Part shown: positions 1 to 8,576 of the stretch, piece by piece
Layout: each line of letters begins with the position of its first letter
Position numbering within the stretch: the first letter of the stretch is position 1
Assembly: GCF_947172395.1 (NCBI RefSeq)
Contig: NC_069108.1
Location: 186,001 to 250,000, forward strand
From: Bicyclus anynana
Lineage: Eukaryota; Arthropoda; Insecta; Lepidoptera; Nymphalidae
Reading direction: 5' to 3'
Length of the DNA stretch: 64,000 nt
The notes under the pieces: generated by a model
Seen by the model: the letters and a program-made list of their open reading frames with translations, nothing else
Databases searched by the model: none
What the model was told of the DNA's origin: nothing
Position numbers and translations under genes: made by a program

Positions 1-567
1 TAACACAGCCAGCTAATCAGGATTACTAATTTCATATAGGACCACCTGACCCTGTTACCTTGACTGGTAACTACACAATTGTTGAATTTCTTAAAAATAA
101 AGGTGCTTGGAGGCTATAGACTCAGCTTCCATCTTCACAAGGGAGGCAAAAGAAATTGTAATGATTTAAATTATTGTAAATTAATAATGTTTTTTTTTTT
201 AAAAAAAAAAAAAGAGCAACTGTTGAGTTTGTTGCCAGCTTTTCTGAGCAGAGCCTGCCTGACAAATAATCAAATTAACTATTCATAAATATTTGTCTAA
301 GCCTACTTCAAATAAATTAATTTAAAAATTTTCGGTCAATAATCTTTTAACTAATAAAAAAAAAGAAAATAAATATATGCTCTCTACATGTGCTCCAAGA
401 CTCTCATTGTGCCCCAAATCTCATTGTACCCTTACATTACCATTGTGCCCCATAGTTCCATTATCCCAGAGATTCCCACAAAATGTAGATTTCATACAGA
501 TAGAACTTATTTCATTTATATTTAAAACCATTCTTTCAGTTATTTATTTTATAATTATTATTGATAA
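1..567. other. AT-rich intronic sequence, no gene seen
   Basis: No exon-like segment is recognisable on either strand. The short open frames here have no domain-like composition. If the CSTF1 exons at 5397-7204 continue leftwards, this is intronic sequence of that gene. Confidence 0.5.
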
Positions 568-626
568 TTTAAGGGTTTTCAATACAGCATCGTACCAGAA
601 CAATAAATTGCTCGGCAGTACGTCTT
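568..626 (-). repeat. SINE2 fragment, left of the LTR element
   Basis: This is the reverse complement of the 3' half of the tRNA-derived SINE that is complete at 53826-54155 (shared motif cgtaccrgaacgctaaat in diverged form, then gtacgtctt). The same SINE resumes at 5190, so the LTR retrotransposon sits inside it. Confidence 0.7.
621..626. repeat. Target site duplication, left copy (cgtctt)
   Basis: The six bases cgtctt next to the left LTR recur at 5190-5195 next to the right LTR. Removing the element and one copy restores a continuous SINE2 sequence, which supports this as the integration target duplication. Confidence 0.75.
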
Positions 627-940
627 TGGCGCTAGTCTCAATGCTTGCTTTAATACTTTTACTTGGGAATAAGACGCCTGTAGGTTATAGCATAATATAT
701 ATTCCACAAATTAATAGTACATAAGTAATGGAGGCGGTGAAATAATAATATATAGTTATAAGTATAATTCAGGCTGTTGTTTTGATATCAGCCGCTTGTG
801 TGTAGCACCCAAAAAAGTCATGACGGCCCGATTCTCCTCCGCGCACCTCCGGTGCGCAGCCAGGCAGAATCGTGTTCTAAATTCGAAACATGCGATGAGA
901 CAGCCAGTCTTATGTAAAGTGAACTCCTTGGCTCGCCACA
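627..940 (-). repeat. 3' LTR of the retrotransposon
   Basis: Direct repeat of 4876-5189, 314 bp, with TG...CA ends on the minus strand. It lies downstream of the ORF, so it is the 3' LTR. Confidence 0.92.
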
Positions 941-949
941 CCACCCCCC
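941..949 (-). other. Polypurine tract for plus-strand priming
   Basis: On the minus strand this reads GGGGGGTGG, directly abutting the 3' LTR. That is the expected position and composition of the polypurine tract. Confidence 0.75.
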
Positions 950-1008
950 TGCGGAGAGAGAAAAAGAGCAACAAGAGAAAAATTTAAAACAAAACAAATA
1001 ATCTAAAT

Positions 1009-4000
1009 CTATTTACATTGGAAAGGAACTGTGAAACGAACTCTACGACCTGATCGAGTGGTAACCGCTGGTGACAATAGTTCGGGTTGATCAGGCTGTA
1101 ACACGAAGGCTGGTTTTAGGCGATCAATGGTAACGGAGATGGGTTTTCCTTTTGATTCGATCTTAAAATATTTCTCGCTTCGTTCCAATACCTTAAAGGG
1201 ACCCATGTAAGGCTGCTGTAATGCCTTTTTAATCGTTCCCCTACGTAGGAAAACAAAATCTGCTGTAGACAGATCTTTTGGGACATAAAAAATTTTGTTA
1301 CCATGTCTGCTTGCAGGACATGGAGATAATTTTGCCATATGTGTGCGAAGCCTATCAGCGAAATACGTTGGGTCGAAGCATTGGTCTTTGGTGGGATTAA
1401 AAAATTCCCCTGGTAACCGTAGCGGTTCCCCATATACCAGGTCAGCACACGATGCCCCAAGGTCCTCCTTCCAGGAGCTTCTGATTCCTAATAAAACAAA
1501 GGGTAATACCTCGGTCCATTGTGGATTGGCGTGACACATTATCGCCGCCTTTAACTGGCGGTGCAGCCGCTCCACCATACCATTGCATTGAGGGTGATAC
1601 GAAGTTGTCATGCGATGCTCAGCACCGGTCAGTTCAACGATCTTCTGAAACAGATGCGAGCTAAACTGAGATCCTCTGTCAGTAATTATTACACGAGGAC
1701 ACCCAAATCTGGCTAACCAGCCAGAGATAAATGTAGCAGTGCAAGTCTCAGCGGTAATGTTTGGCATAGGAAATACCTCAGGCCACCGTGAAAAACGGTC
1801 GATGACGGTGAGGCAGTAACTTTGACCGTTAGAGTATGGCAACTGGCCAATTATGTCTAAATGTATTGTTGAAAAACGCTCTGATGGTTGTGAAAAAGTT
1901 GCTAATGGAGAAGCTGTGTGGCGGGTAACCTTAGACCGTTGACACTCTGTGCATGCGCGAGTCCAATTACGACAGTCTTTGCGCATAGATGGCCAAACAA
2001 AACGCTCAGCAATTAATCGAGAAGTAGCACTGACCCCCGGATGACTGAGGTTATGAAGACTCTCAAAAATGGATTTACGAAACTGAGCAGTTACAAAGGG
2101 ACGAGGTTTTCCTGTGGATTCGTCACATACCAGCTCAAAATTTGTACCAGGTACTGGGACTCTTGTTAGACGTAACGATGTTGAATCCTGCAGAGAGATA
2201 AGCTCCTCGTCGGATGCCTGTGACTGCGCTAGGGACTTGAGTAAGTCCTGCGCTGAAACGCTTTCCACCCGAGAGAAAGCATCCGCGACCAGATTGTCAG
2301 CTCCCTTGACGTGCTGAACATCTGTGGTAAATTGAGAAATGAATATTAATTGATTAAGTTGAACGGGGGGAAGTTTGTCACGGCGTTGGCTAAACATATA
2401 CAACAATGGTTTATGATCGGTATATATTGTAGCGCTTTGTGCTTCCAAGATGTGTCTAAAATGTTGTACGCTCTCATAAACAGCCAATAGTTCTCTATAG
2501 TAAGCTGGCCATGATGATTGCTTTTCAGTCAGTTTTTTACTGAAAAATGCGATTGGTTTCCATGAATCTTTATATTTTTGTTGCAAACAAGCACCAACAT
2601 GAGAGGATGAAGCGTCCGTAAATAATCCTAACCGCGCGTTAGGTATTGGATGAGATAGGAGTGTAGCGTTAGCCAAACTTTGTTTGCATTCAATAAAAGC
2701 GCGTTCCAAGTCAGGCGTCCAAATAAATGGTTTTGCACCTTTACCTTGAATGGCTGATAAAGCGTCGATAAGTGGGGCTTGATACCGGGCAATGCTGGGC
2801 AGGAATTTGCGGTAAAAATTGACCATGCCAAGGAAACGTCGAACACCTTGTACCGTTTTTGGCAAGGGAAAGCCCTGTAAATCCTTGATCCTATCCTCGG
2901 GCGGGCTAATGCCTGCTGCGCTAATTTTATAGCCCAGGAACTTTACTTCTGGAACATTAAATTTACATTTTTTTTCATTTATGACTACCCCATACTCTGT
3001 TAAACGTTTAAATAATAATCGTAAGTGATCCTTGTGTTGCTGTTGGTTTTTGGAAAAAACTAATATGTCGTCAATATATGCGTAACAAAAATCAAAACCA
3101 CGAAGCACCTCATCGATGAACCTCTGGAACGTCTGGCCAGCGTTACGAAGGCCAAAAGTCATAAAAGGGAACTCGAACAAACCGAAAGGAGTCACGATCG
3201 CCGTTTTGCAAATGTCAGCCTTTGCAACAGGAATTTGTTGGTACGCTTTTACTAAATCCAAGGTACTGAAAACCGTCGAACCCTCCAAATCTTGATTAAA
3301 ATCACCTATATGTCTAACTGGATATCGGTCTGGAATAGTACGGGCGTTTAAAGCGCGATAGTCGCCACACGGACGCCAGTCAGACTCCCCTTTTGGAGCC
3401 AGGTGTAAGGCAGAAGACCACGCACTATCTGACGGCCTGGCAGAACCGCACGCTAACATGCTTGCAAATTCCTTTTTAGCAATAGCTAGTTTGGGAGGTC
3501 CCAAGCGGCGCGGGCGACAAGACACCGGTGGTCCATCCGTTGTTCGGATGAAATGAACCGTGTTGTGCTTGATGTCCCGTGTAGGACCAGGAGGTCTCAC
3601 GAGCTCCGGAAATTCTGATAAAATTTCACAGGTGATGTCCACGGTCTTAATACTTTCCTGCTCGAACACTGTTATTGACGCCGTGCATGACAATCCCGTA
3701 GTTTTATCTACAAGGCGACCGGATCCGCAATCAGGTACCAAATTGAAATAAGATAAAAAATCGGCGCCTATTATTGCAGTACTAACATCGCATATTATAA
3801 AATTCCATTTAAAATCACGACGTAAATTTAAATTTAATGATAATAAAATAGTTCCGAAAGTTCGAATATCGCTACCATTTGCAGCGCGCATGGTGTAGTC
3901 CGACGTTTTTGGACGTTTTTCTAACCAATTTACTGGATAACAAGATACATCAGAGCCGGTATCTATAAGAAAACGTTTTTTCGAGTTCCAGTCCGAAACA

Positions 4001-4434
4001 AATAACCGACGACTTCGAAAAGGACAACTAGGCATCGTCTCTACTGATTGTCTAACCAAATTCTTCTTATCAACAAATGAACACGGTTTGATGCATTTAT
4101 GTGCACGAGTTGCGTACGTGCGATGATACCAGCACATATCAATTCTGTTTTTGTGGGAAGAGGAAGTGAAATTGTTATTTGATTGGTAAAATTTTGACAA
4201 AGCAGCAATTTTTTTCGATAATGCTTCAATGCGCGACAAGAGGCTGTCTTCGGATGTTTGGTCCGAAATAGAAGAAACCTTACCGACCTTATATTCAAAA
4301 GGAGGAGTAGGGCGATGGGCCAAACTTTCACGAAGAGTGTGATTGTCCCTGATTAAAAGGCCAACTGTTTCAGCCATTTGCTTTAGTTTTTCACTTAACA
4401 TTGCATTTTCCTCTATTAGTACTGATAAATCCAT
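1009..4434 (-). CDS. pol: Retrotransposon Gag-remnant/Pol polyprotein (1141 aa)
   Basis: Single intact frame. Residues 1-100 are a short charged segment with leucine heptads. Residues 101-118 hold a C-H-C-C cluster (CWYHRTY...CIKPC) like the zinc-binding end of insect Gag proteins. The aspartic protease has DTGSD at about 158-162. Reverse transcriptase has the first Asp at 393 (STLDL) and YIDD at 453-456. RNase H shows D607, E648, D673 and D718. Integrase has the HHCC zinc site (H794, H798, C828, C831) and catalytic D860, D919 and E955. All catalytic residues are present, so the enzyme part looks functional. The capsid domain that should lie between the N-terminal segment and the zinc site is absent, which is the odd feature. 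The start is the first ATG of the frame; 420 bp of leader separates it from the primer site. Confidence 0.93.
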   Translation of the reverse strand: MDLSVLIEENAMLSEKLKQMAETVGLLIRDNHTLRESLAHRPTPPFEYKVGKVSSISDQTSEDSLLSRIEALSKKIAALSKFYQSNNNFTSSSHKNRIDMCWYHRTYATRAHKCIKPCSFVDKKNLVRQSVETMPSCPFRSRRLFVSDWNSKKRFLIDTGSDVSCYPVNWLEKRPKTSDYTMRAANGSDIRTFGTILLSLNLNLRRDFKWNFIICDVSTAIIGADFLSYFNLVPDCGSGRLVDKTTGLSCTASITVFEQESIKTVDITCEILSEFPELVRPPGPTRDIKHNTVHFIRTTDGPPVSCRPRRLGPPKLAIAKKEFASMLACGSARPSDSAWSSALHLAPKGESDWRPCGDYRALNARTIPDRYPVRHIGDFNQDLEGSTVFSTLDLVKAYQQIPVAKADICKTAIVTPFGLFEFPFMTFGLRNAGQTFQRFIDEVLRGFDFCYAYIDDILVFSKNQQQHKDHLRLLFKRLTEYGVVINEKKCKFNVPEVKFLGYKISAAGISPPEDRIKDLQGFPLPKTVQGVRRFLGMVNFYRKFLPSIARYQAPLIDALSAIQGKGAKPFIWTPDLERAFIECKQSLANATLLSHPIPNARLGLFTDASSSHVGACLQQKYKDSWKPIAFFSKKLTEKQSSWPAYYRELLAVYESVQHFRHILEAQSATIYTDHKPLLYMFSQRRDKLPPVQLNQLIFISQFTTDVQHVKGADNLVADAFSRVESVSAQDLLKSLAQSQASDEELISLQDSTSLRLTRVPVPGTNFELVCDESTGKPRPFVTAQFRKSIFESLHNLSHPGVSATSRLIAERFVWPSMRKDCRNWTRACTECQRSKVTRHTASPLATFSQPSERFSTIHLDIIGQLPYSNGQSYCLTVIDRFSRWPEVFPMPNITAETCTATFISGWLARFGCPRVIITDRGSQFSSHLFQKIVELTGAEHRMTTSYHPQCNGMVERLHRQLKAAIMCHANPQWTEVLPFVLLGIRSSWKEDLGASCADLVYGEPLRLPGEFFNPTKDQCFDPTYFADRLRTHMAKLSPCPASRHGNKIFYVPKDLSTADFVFLRRGTIKKALQQPYMGPFKVLERSEKYFKIESKGKPISVTIDRLKPAFVLQPDQPELLSPAVTTRSGRRVRFTVPFQCK

Positions 4435-4855
4435 ACTTAAAAATTATTTGTCTGAAAAAATTGTAAATACATTAAAAATATATTACATAAACTATAAACG
4501 CGAGAAAAAAAAATCTATAAACATGAAAATAATAAATTGTTTTTGAAGTAAACAACGTTGCTAGGTAATCGTTTAAAACTATCACTTATTGTCTTTAAAT
4601 GTCCGTGATGAAAACTCCTACGGATTGCCATTGAAATGTCAATAAATAATCACGTAAATAATATGTCGTTGATTTCATCGATGTAAACCACATATAAATG
4701 CCTTGAATAAGTATGACGATAGTTCTTCTACATTTATTCTCTTTGAACAGACTTCACTAGATACTGTAATTCTTCTTAAAATCGTAGGCAGTATTGATAT
4801 CACGATTCATAAACATATTTCTCCAAGTGTCTTCAATTCAGTTGCGTAGTGTTCT
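4435..4855 (-). other. 5' leader of the retrotransposon
   Basis: Non-coding AT-rich sequence between the primer-binding site and the Pol start. No gag frame is visible here on the element strand. Confidence 0.6.
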
Positions 4856-4872
4856 CCAGTCGGTGGTCACCA
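4856..4872 (-). other. tRNA primer-binding site
   Basis: On the minus strand this begins TGGTGACCACC, three bases inside the 5' LTR. TGG at its start pairs with the CCA end of a primer tRNA. The tRNA identity was not determined. Confidence 0.7.
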
Positions 4873-4875
4873 ATT

Positions 4876-5189
4876 TGGCGCTAGTCTCAATGCTTGCTTT
4901 AATACTTTTACTTGGGAATAAGACGCCTGTAGGTTATAGCATAATATATATTCCACAAATTAATAGTACATAAGTAATGGAGGCGGTGAAATAATAATAT
5001 ATAGTTATAAGTATAATTCAGGCTGTTGTTTTGATATCAGCCGCTTGTGTGTAGCACCCAAAAAAGTCATGACGGCCCGATTCTCCTCCGCGCACCTCCG
5101 GTGCGCAGCCAGGCAGAATCGTGTTCTAAATTCGAAACATGCGATGAGACAGCCAGTCTTATGTAAAGTGAACTCCTTGGCTCGCCACA
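4876..5189 (-). repeat. 5' LTR of the retrotransposon
   Basis: Direct repeat of 627-940 (314 bp). It is next to the primer-binding site and so is the 5' LTR, expected to carry the element promoter. No reliable TATA box was assigned. Confidence 0.92.
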
Positions 5190-5340
5190 CGTCTTAACTG
5201 GTAGCTAGCCACAGCCAATGCCTACCACCTACCTAAATTGAGCCAAACTGGGAATCAACCCCAGGACCTCTCTGTGGAGAAGTACAACACTACCAACTTC
5301 ACCAGAGGGATCAGAAAACTACTGTTCACTATTAATAATG
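5190..5340 (-). repeat. SINE2 head, right of the LTR element
   Basis: Starts with the second copy of the target duplication (cgtctt). On the minus strand it shows the SINE2 body (gtggctagctaccag) and a tRNA-like B box (ggttgattcc). It is continuous with 568-626 once the LTR element is removed. Confidence 0.7.
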
Positions 5341-5396
5341 AACTTCCCCAGAAAATGCCTGCTTGTTATTCACACCCAAGGAACAAGTATACCCAC

Positions 5397-5500
5397 CAAA
5401 GCCAGTGGTGCCGAGGAGATGCTCCGCCCCGCTGGAGGCAGCCAGTCGGTCCTTCCGGTCCGGCTCGTGCTGCAGCCCCACCATCATTAGGTTCAGCAGC
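5397..5500 (-). CDS. CSTF1: CSTF1 exon 3 (coding, internal)
   Basis: The minus-strand acceptor ...gttgcag/GCTGCTG and donor CTTTG/GTGGGTATAC bound a 104-bp exon. It enters in phase 2 and leaves in phase 1. With the previous exon it reads SDRLLNLMMVGLQHE and continues to HLLGTTGF. The pattern LL.L...GLQ.E after a serine-rich SD(R/Q) turn matches the segment after the dimerisation domain of CstF-50. WD40 exons would follow further left; none was found between here and the window edge, so the next intron contains the LTR retrotransposon. Confidence 0.82.
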
Positions 5501-5570
5501 CTGCAACACAGAGCTTTCTCTCAGAAGACATAACATACTCACATCACATTGCTCAGACATTAGTTTTACA

Positions 5571-5765
5571 CTGTAGAGCACGAGTCTCCTCTCAGAATGA
5601 GAGGCCAATATCCACCATGCTGGCTGGATTACCAGACTTCACACACGCAGAGAATTAAGAAAATTTTCCGGTATGTAGGTTTCCTCACAATGTTTTTCCT
5701 TCACCATTTGAGACACATGATATTTAATTTATTAAAATGCACAAAAGTGAAAAGTTGAAGATCAG
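5571..5765 (-). repeat. SINE1 copy, truncated
   Basis: Shows the SINE1 blocks in the order seen in the fuller copy at 22983-23297 (gagtctcctctcagaatgag, cttcacacacgcagag, tttcctcac). The tRNA head is missing. It lies in the second CSTF1 intron. Confidence 0.8.
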
Positions 5766-6004
5766 ACATTGACTTGCTCAATTATTCAAAAAATACTTTT
5801 AATTAATCTTTTGGAATTTCAAAAGCTTCGATATCTTGTAACTTTGATAGAAAAAACTCAATTGGACACGGGAAGCATTCTTGTCTTTGGTCAGTTGCGT
5901 GTCAAAGCCAAGTTTGACTGCGTTAATTAATAACCTAGTACCTATATGTCTCAATGGTAGTTTCCTCTGTATTGAAATTTCAAATTTTTATTTATCATAT
6001 GTTG

Positions 6005-6135
6005 GAAACATGTATGAAGTCTACCACTCTGCATTGGGACAACATCGTGGACTATTAGCTTCCCATTCTAAAGAGACTTGTGCTCAACAGTGAAACAAAT
6101 AGCGAGGGTTGTTGATGAGTGATGATGATGACCAC
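6005..6135 (+). repeat. Old SINE1 3' end, plus orientation
   Basis: Diverged match to the SINE1 tail (gcattgggacaacatcgtgg, then a gtgatgatgatg run). Lies in a CSTF1 intron. Confidence 0.55.
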
Positions 6136-6169
6136 TTAGCATCAGGTGACAATAAGGAACAATCCATAC

Positions 6170-6256
6170 CTATCACTGGGAGGGCACGGCGGGTCAGCGT
6201 GCACGGCCGCAGACAGAGTGGCTGCGATGGGCTGGAACCCATCGTAGTACAGCTGG
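6170..6256 (-). CDS. CSTF1: CSTF1 exon 2 (N-terminal dimerisation domain)
   Basis: 87-bp minus-strand exon bounded by acceptor ...actccacag/C and donor GATAG/GTATGG, phase 2 on both sides. It translates to SQLYYDGFQPIAATLSAAV followed by HADPPCPPSD. Joined to exon 1 it gives the pattern LLYRMIISQLYYDG, which matches the N-terminal helical homodimerisation domain of CstF-50 from memory of the family (LY..IISQL.YDG). CstF-50 bridges CstF-77 dimers and RNA polymerase II in cleavage and polyadenylation of nuclear mRNAs. Confidence 0.88.
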
Positions 6257-7127
6257 CTGTGGAGTTGACACAAATTTGTTAGCATACTATAGATTCACTG
6301 TACACACACATGCACACACACTCACAGGCACAAATACACCTCCATAGTCACTGAATGTTTTTTCAAAATCAACTTAATTTTAACAGATTAATTTATTGCA
6401 ATTAGGCTTAGTTTACAAACACTTTTACATCATGAAACATCAAGTAAAGTAAGTTTCATGTGTTTTTGTTTTTTTTATTTTCTATATTTATTATTTTTAT
6501 ATTATTTATCAAAATATAATGCTATAAAGGAAGTGCAAGACCTGCCAACACAAGCATTTATGTATATGGAGGACTCAGACCAATTATTAATTGTAATGTT
6601 TCAAACAAATATACATTTAATATTTTTTATTTAATTTCTTTATCATTTCACAGTACTGCTGGGCAGTGACATTACACTCTAATATATTGAGATACAGTGT
6701 AGTACTATATGTTTGGCACAAAGGATAGTCCTTTGTACAATTCTGATCACCGCTGGTGTAACTTCTAAGTAGCATAACTGCCAATTAGCCACGGGACCAA
6801 AACCTGCCTTCTGAACCAGTAGCAGTCTTTACAAACACTTATACTTGAAGTTTGAAAAAGTAAATGGTACTCGAGGGTCGCCTAATCCACCTGTAAAGTG
6901 AGATATAGCTTCCACATTCATGTACAAACCCATTAAAAATGTCAATAGGTACATTATAAAACATAACCTAAAGCAATATTATTTTGACCGATTAAAATGC
7001 TAAAAATTAATACAAATACATTAATATTAAGCAAAACACGATATTTATGCTTATTAGGCAATTATTATGTGACTTAATTAATATTTGCAATACTCTAAAC
7101 GTCGTATAAATAGTTCAAAAGTTTTAC

Positions 7128-7204
7128 CTTATAATCATGCGATATAGCAGCTCCCTGTTTTTAACCACATTCTTTGAGTCTATTTCTCCAGTATTTTCTT
7201 TCAT
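7128..7204 (-). CDS. CSTF1: CSTF1 exon 1, start of cleavage stimulation factor subunit 1 (CstF-50)
   Basis: Minus-strand ATG at 7204-7202 opens a 25-codon segment, MKENTGEIDSKNVVKN then RELLYRMII. It ends in phase 2 at donor ATAAG/GTAAAAC. Together with exons 2 and 3 it encodes about 88 residues of an N-terminal dimerisation domain. CstF-50 acts in the nucleus in pre-mRNA 3'-end cleavage and polyadenylation; its C-terminal WD40 propeller is not in this window. The start is preferred because it is the first ATG of the frame and gives the usual short N-terminus. The gene is transcribed leftwards, away from the first visible PLC epsilon exon 1.2 kb away. Confidence 0.85.
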
Positions 7205-8445
7205 TTTTTCTTCTATTTGCGAAGAAATCTTGAAAAATATCACTCAAAAACCGGCGAATAAAGTTTGCAATGTTTCAAAACAAACTTTGATTTCTTTAAT
7301 TGACTTTACTTGACGGCTCTGAGTTCCAGTTTTAGAAACTGAACCACAGGTTAATCCTGACCTTTCAAAAAAAATAACCACAGACGAACAACCTCGAACT
7401 AGTTAAGAATTTGACAATTATTAAATTGACGTTGTTTTTTTGTGTACGTACGGGCTCTCCTTACGATTTTATGCGAATGATTGAATCGAGACAGCGAAAT
7501 TGTCCAGACGAGTCGACTAGGAACATCAATCAATATTTTCAGTCTTGCGCAACAGCTACTACCCACAGAGTTATTTTTACAATATTATGCTGCTGTCGTA
7601 TTGGTTATGGTCAATGTTCTAGATGCTACAACATAATAACATTTCTAAAAAATAATTATAGTTAAAAATTGTTATAGTTTCTAAATGAATTTAGCAAAGT
7701 CGAAATGGCTTTCAAATGAAATTTTTATTTTGGAATTAACTTCATATATTATATTATTTCCATTTCACAAAATCCGTCGTTATATTCAAATCTGACTTCT
7801 TTTAAAACATAGCGAACGTCCGCAACTCTGTTCGCATGAGATTCTGTTTTTACAAATCTCAAACCCAAATTTTAAGTATGGATATGTATGAAAATGTTAA
7901 CTTTTACTATTACTAGTAATGCAGCAGATTACTACCTGAGAACTGGAATATAAAATCACTTGGTCGTTACTAATAGACGGTAACTAGTCTACCATCGTAC
8001 TAAACCTGATTGAATTTAGTTTATAAAAAATCCATAATCAAGTACACACCCCAGCCATAGGCTGCATTATCGCTCGCAAATAGGTGACTCGCAAAGTAAT
8101 GAAAAAAAATTTAAGCTCAAGATGAATTCAAGACCATTCCGCTAAAGCAAGACAACAAAGACCAAAAGGCCTGCTTGAAACATATGAATTGTAGGTACAG
8201 ACAAGAGCATGTAGCTTAAAATAGGAGCGCAAGTTTACTTCTACGGTAATTTTAATGCAAAGTAAGTCAACTAAGTTTAGGAATTAGGGTTCTTTGCATT
8301 TGTATGCAATATTTTTAGGAGGGCAGTTGACCCTTCCTTCCCACCATGACGACACCTTTCAAGCTAACCAACCCAGCGTCAGAGAGTTAGTGGAAGTAAA
8401 AGACGCTTCGAAACGGATTTGAATGTAATTCTGAATTATTTCCAG
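7205..8445. other. CSTF1 upstream region / PLC epsilon intron
   Basis: AT-rich. It must hold the CSTF1 promoter on the minus strand, but no TATA box is obvious. I searched for the PLC X-domain exon that carries the S-H-N-T-Y motif on the plus strand and did not see it here. Confidence 0.5.
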
Positions 8446-8576
8446 GTTTTGTTAACAGGCTGCCGCTGCGTGGAGCTGGACTGCTGGGACGGCGACGACG
8501 GCAGCCCCGTCATCTACCACGGACACACCTTCACCACCAAGATACCCTTCCGGAGAGTCGTCGAGACCATTGCCAG
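8446..8576 (+). CDS. PLCE1: PLC epsilon exon a: X domain core
   Basis: Acceptor ttatttccag/GTTTTG, donor GCCAG/GTTGG, enters phase 0, leaves phase 2. Encodes VLLTGCRCVELDCWDGDDG and then IYHGHTFTTKIPF. The ELD acidic pair binds the catalytic calcium and the His of YHGHT is the second catalytic histidine by family knowledge. The donor region is tandemly duplicated just downstream. Confidence 0.95.

Larger units (their letters stand above)
627..5189 (-). mobile_element. Ty3/gypsy-type LTR retrotransposon, 4.56 kb, identical LTRs
   Basis: The element has two 314-bp LTRs (627-940 and 4876-5189) that read identically by eye. In element orientation each begins TGTGG and ends CGCCA. It has a primer-binding site beginning TGGTGACC three bases inside the 5' LTR and a purine tract next to the 3' LTR. 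One long open frame encodes protease, reverse transcriptase, RNase H and integrase in the Ty3/gypsy order (integrase last). It lies in a CSTF1 intron in the same sense as that gene. Identical LTRs and an unbroken ORF indicate recent insertion. A normal Gag capsid region is missing, so it may depend on Gag from another copy. Confidence 0.93.

Noticed and set aside
79..724. Two open frames at the left edge
   Set aside because: Low-complexity composition, no start context, no homology; they lie in intronic DNA and a SINE.
7411..7665. 84-codon frame upstream of CSTF1
   Set aside because: No recognisable protein features and no splice or start support; likely upstream non-coding DNA.
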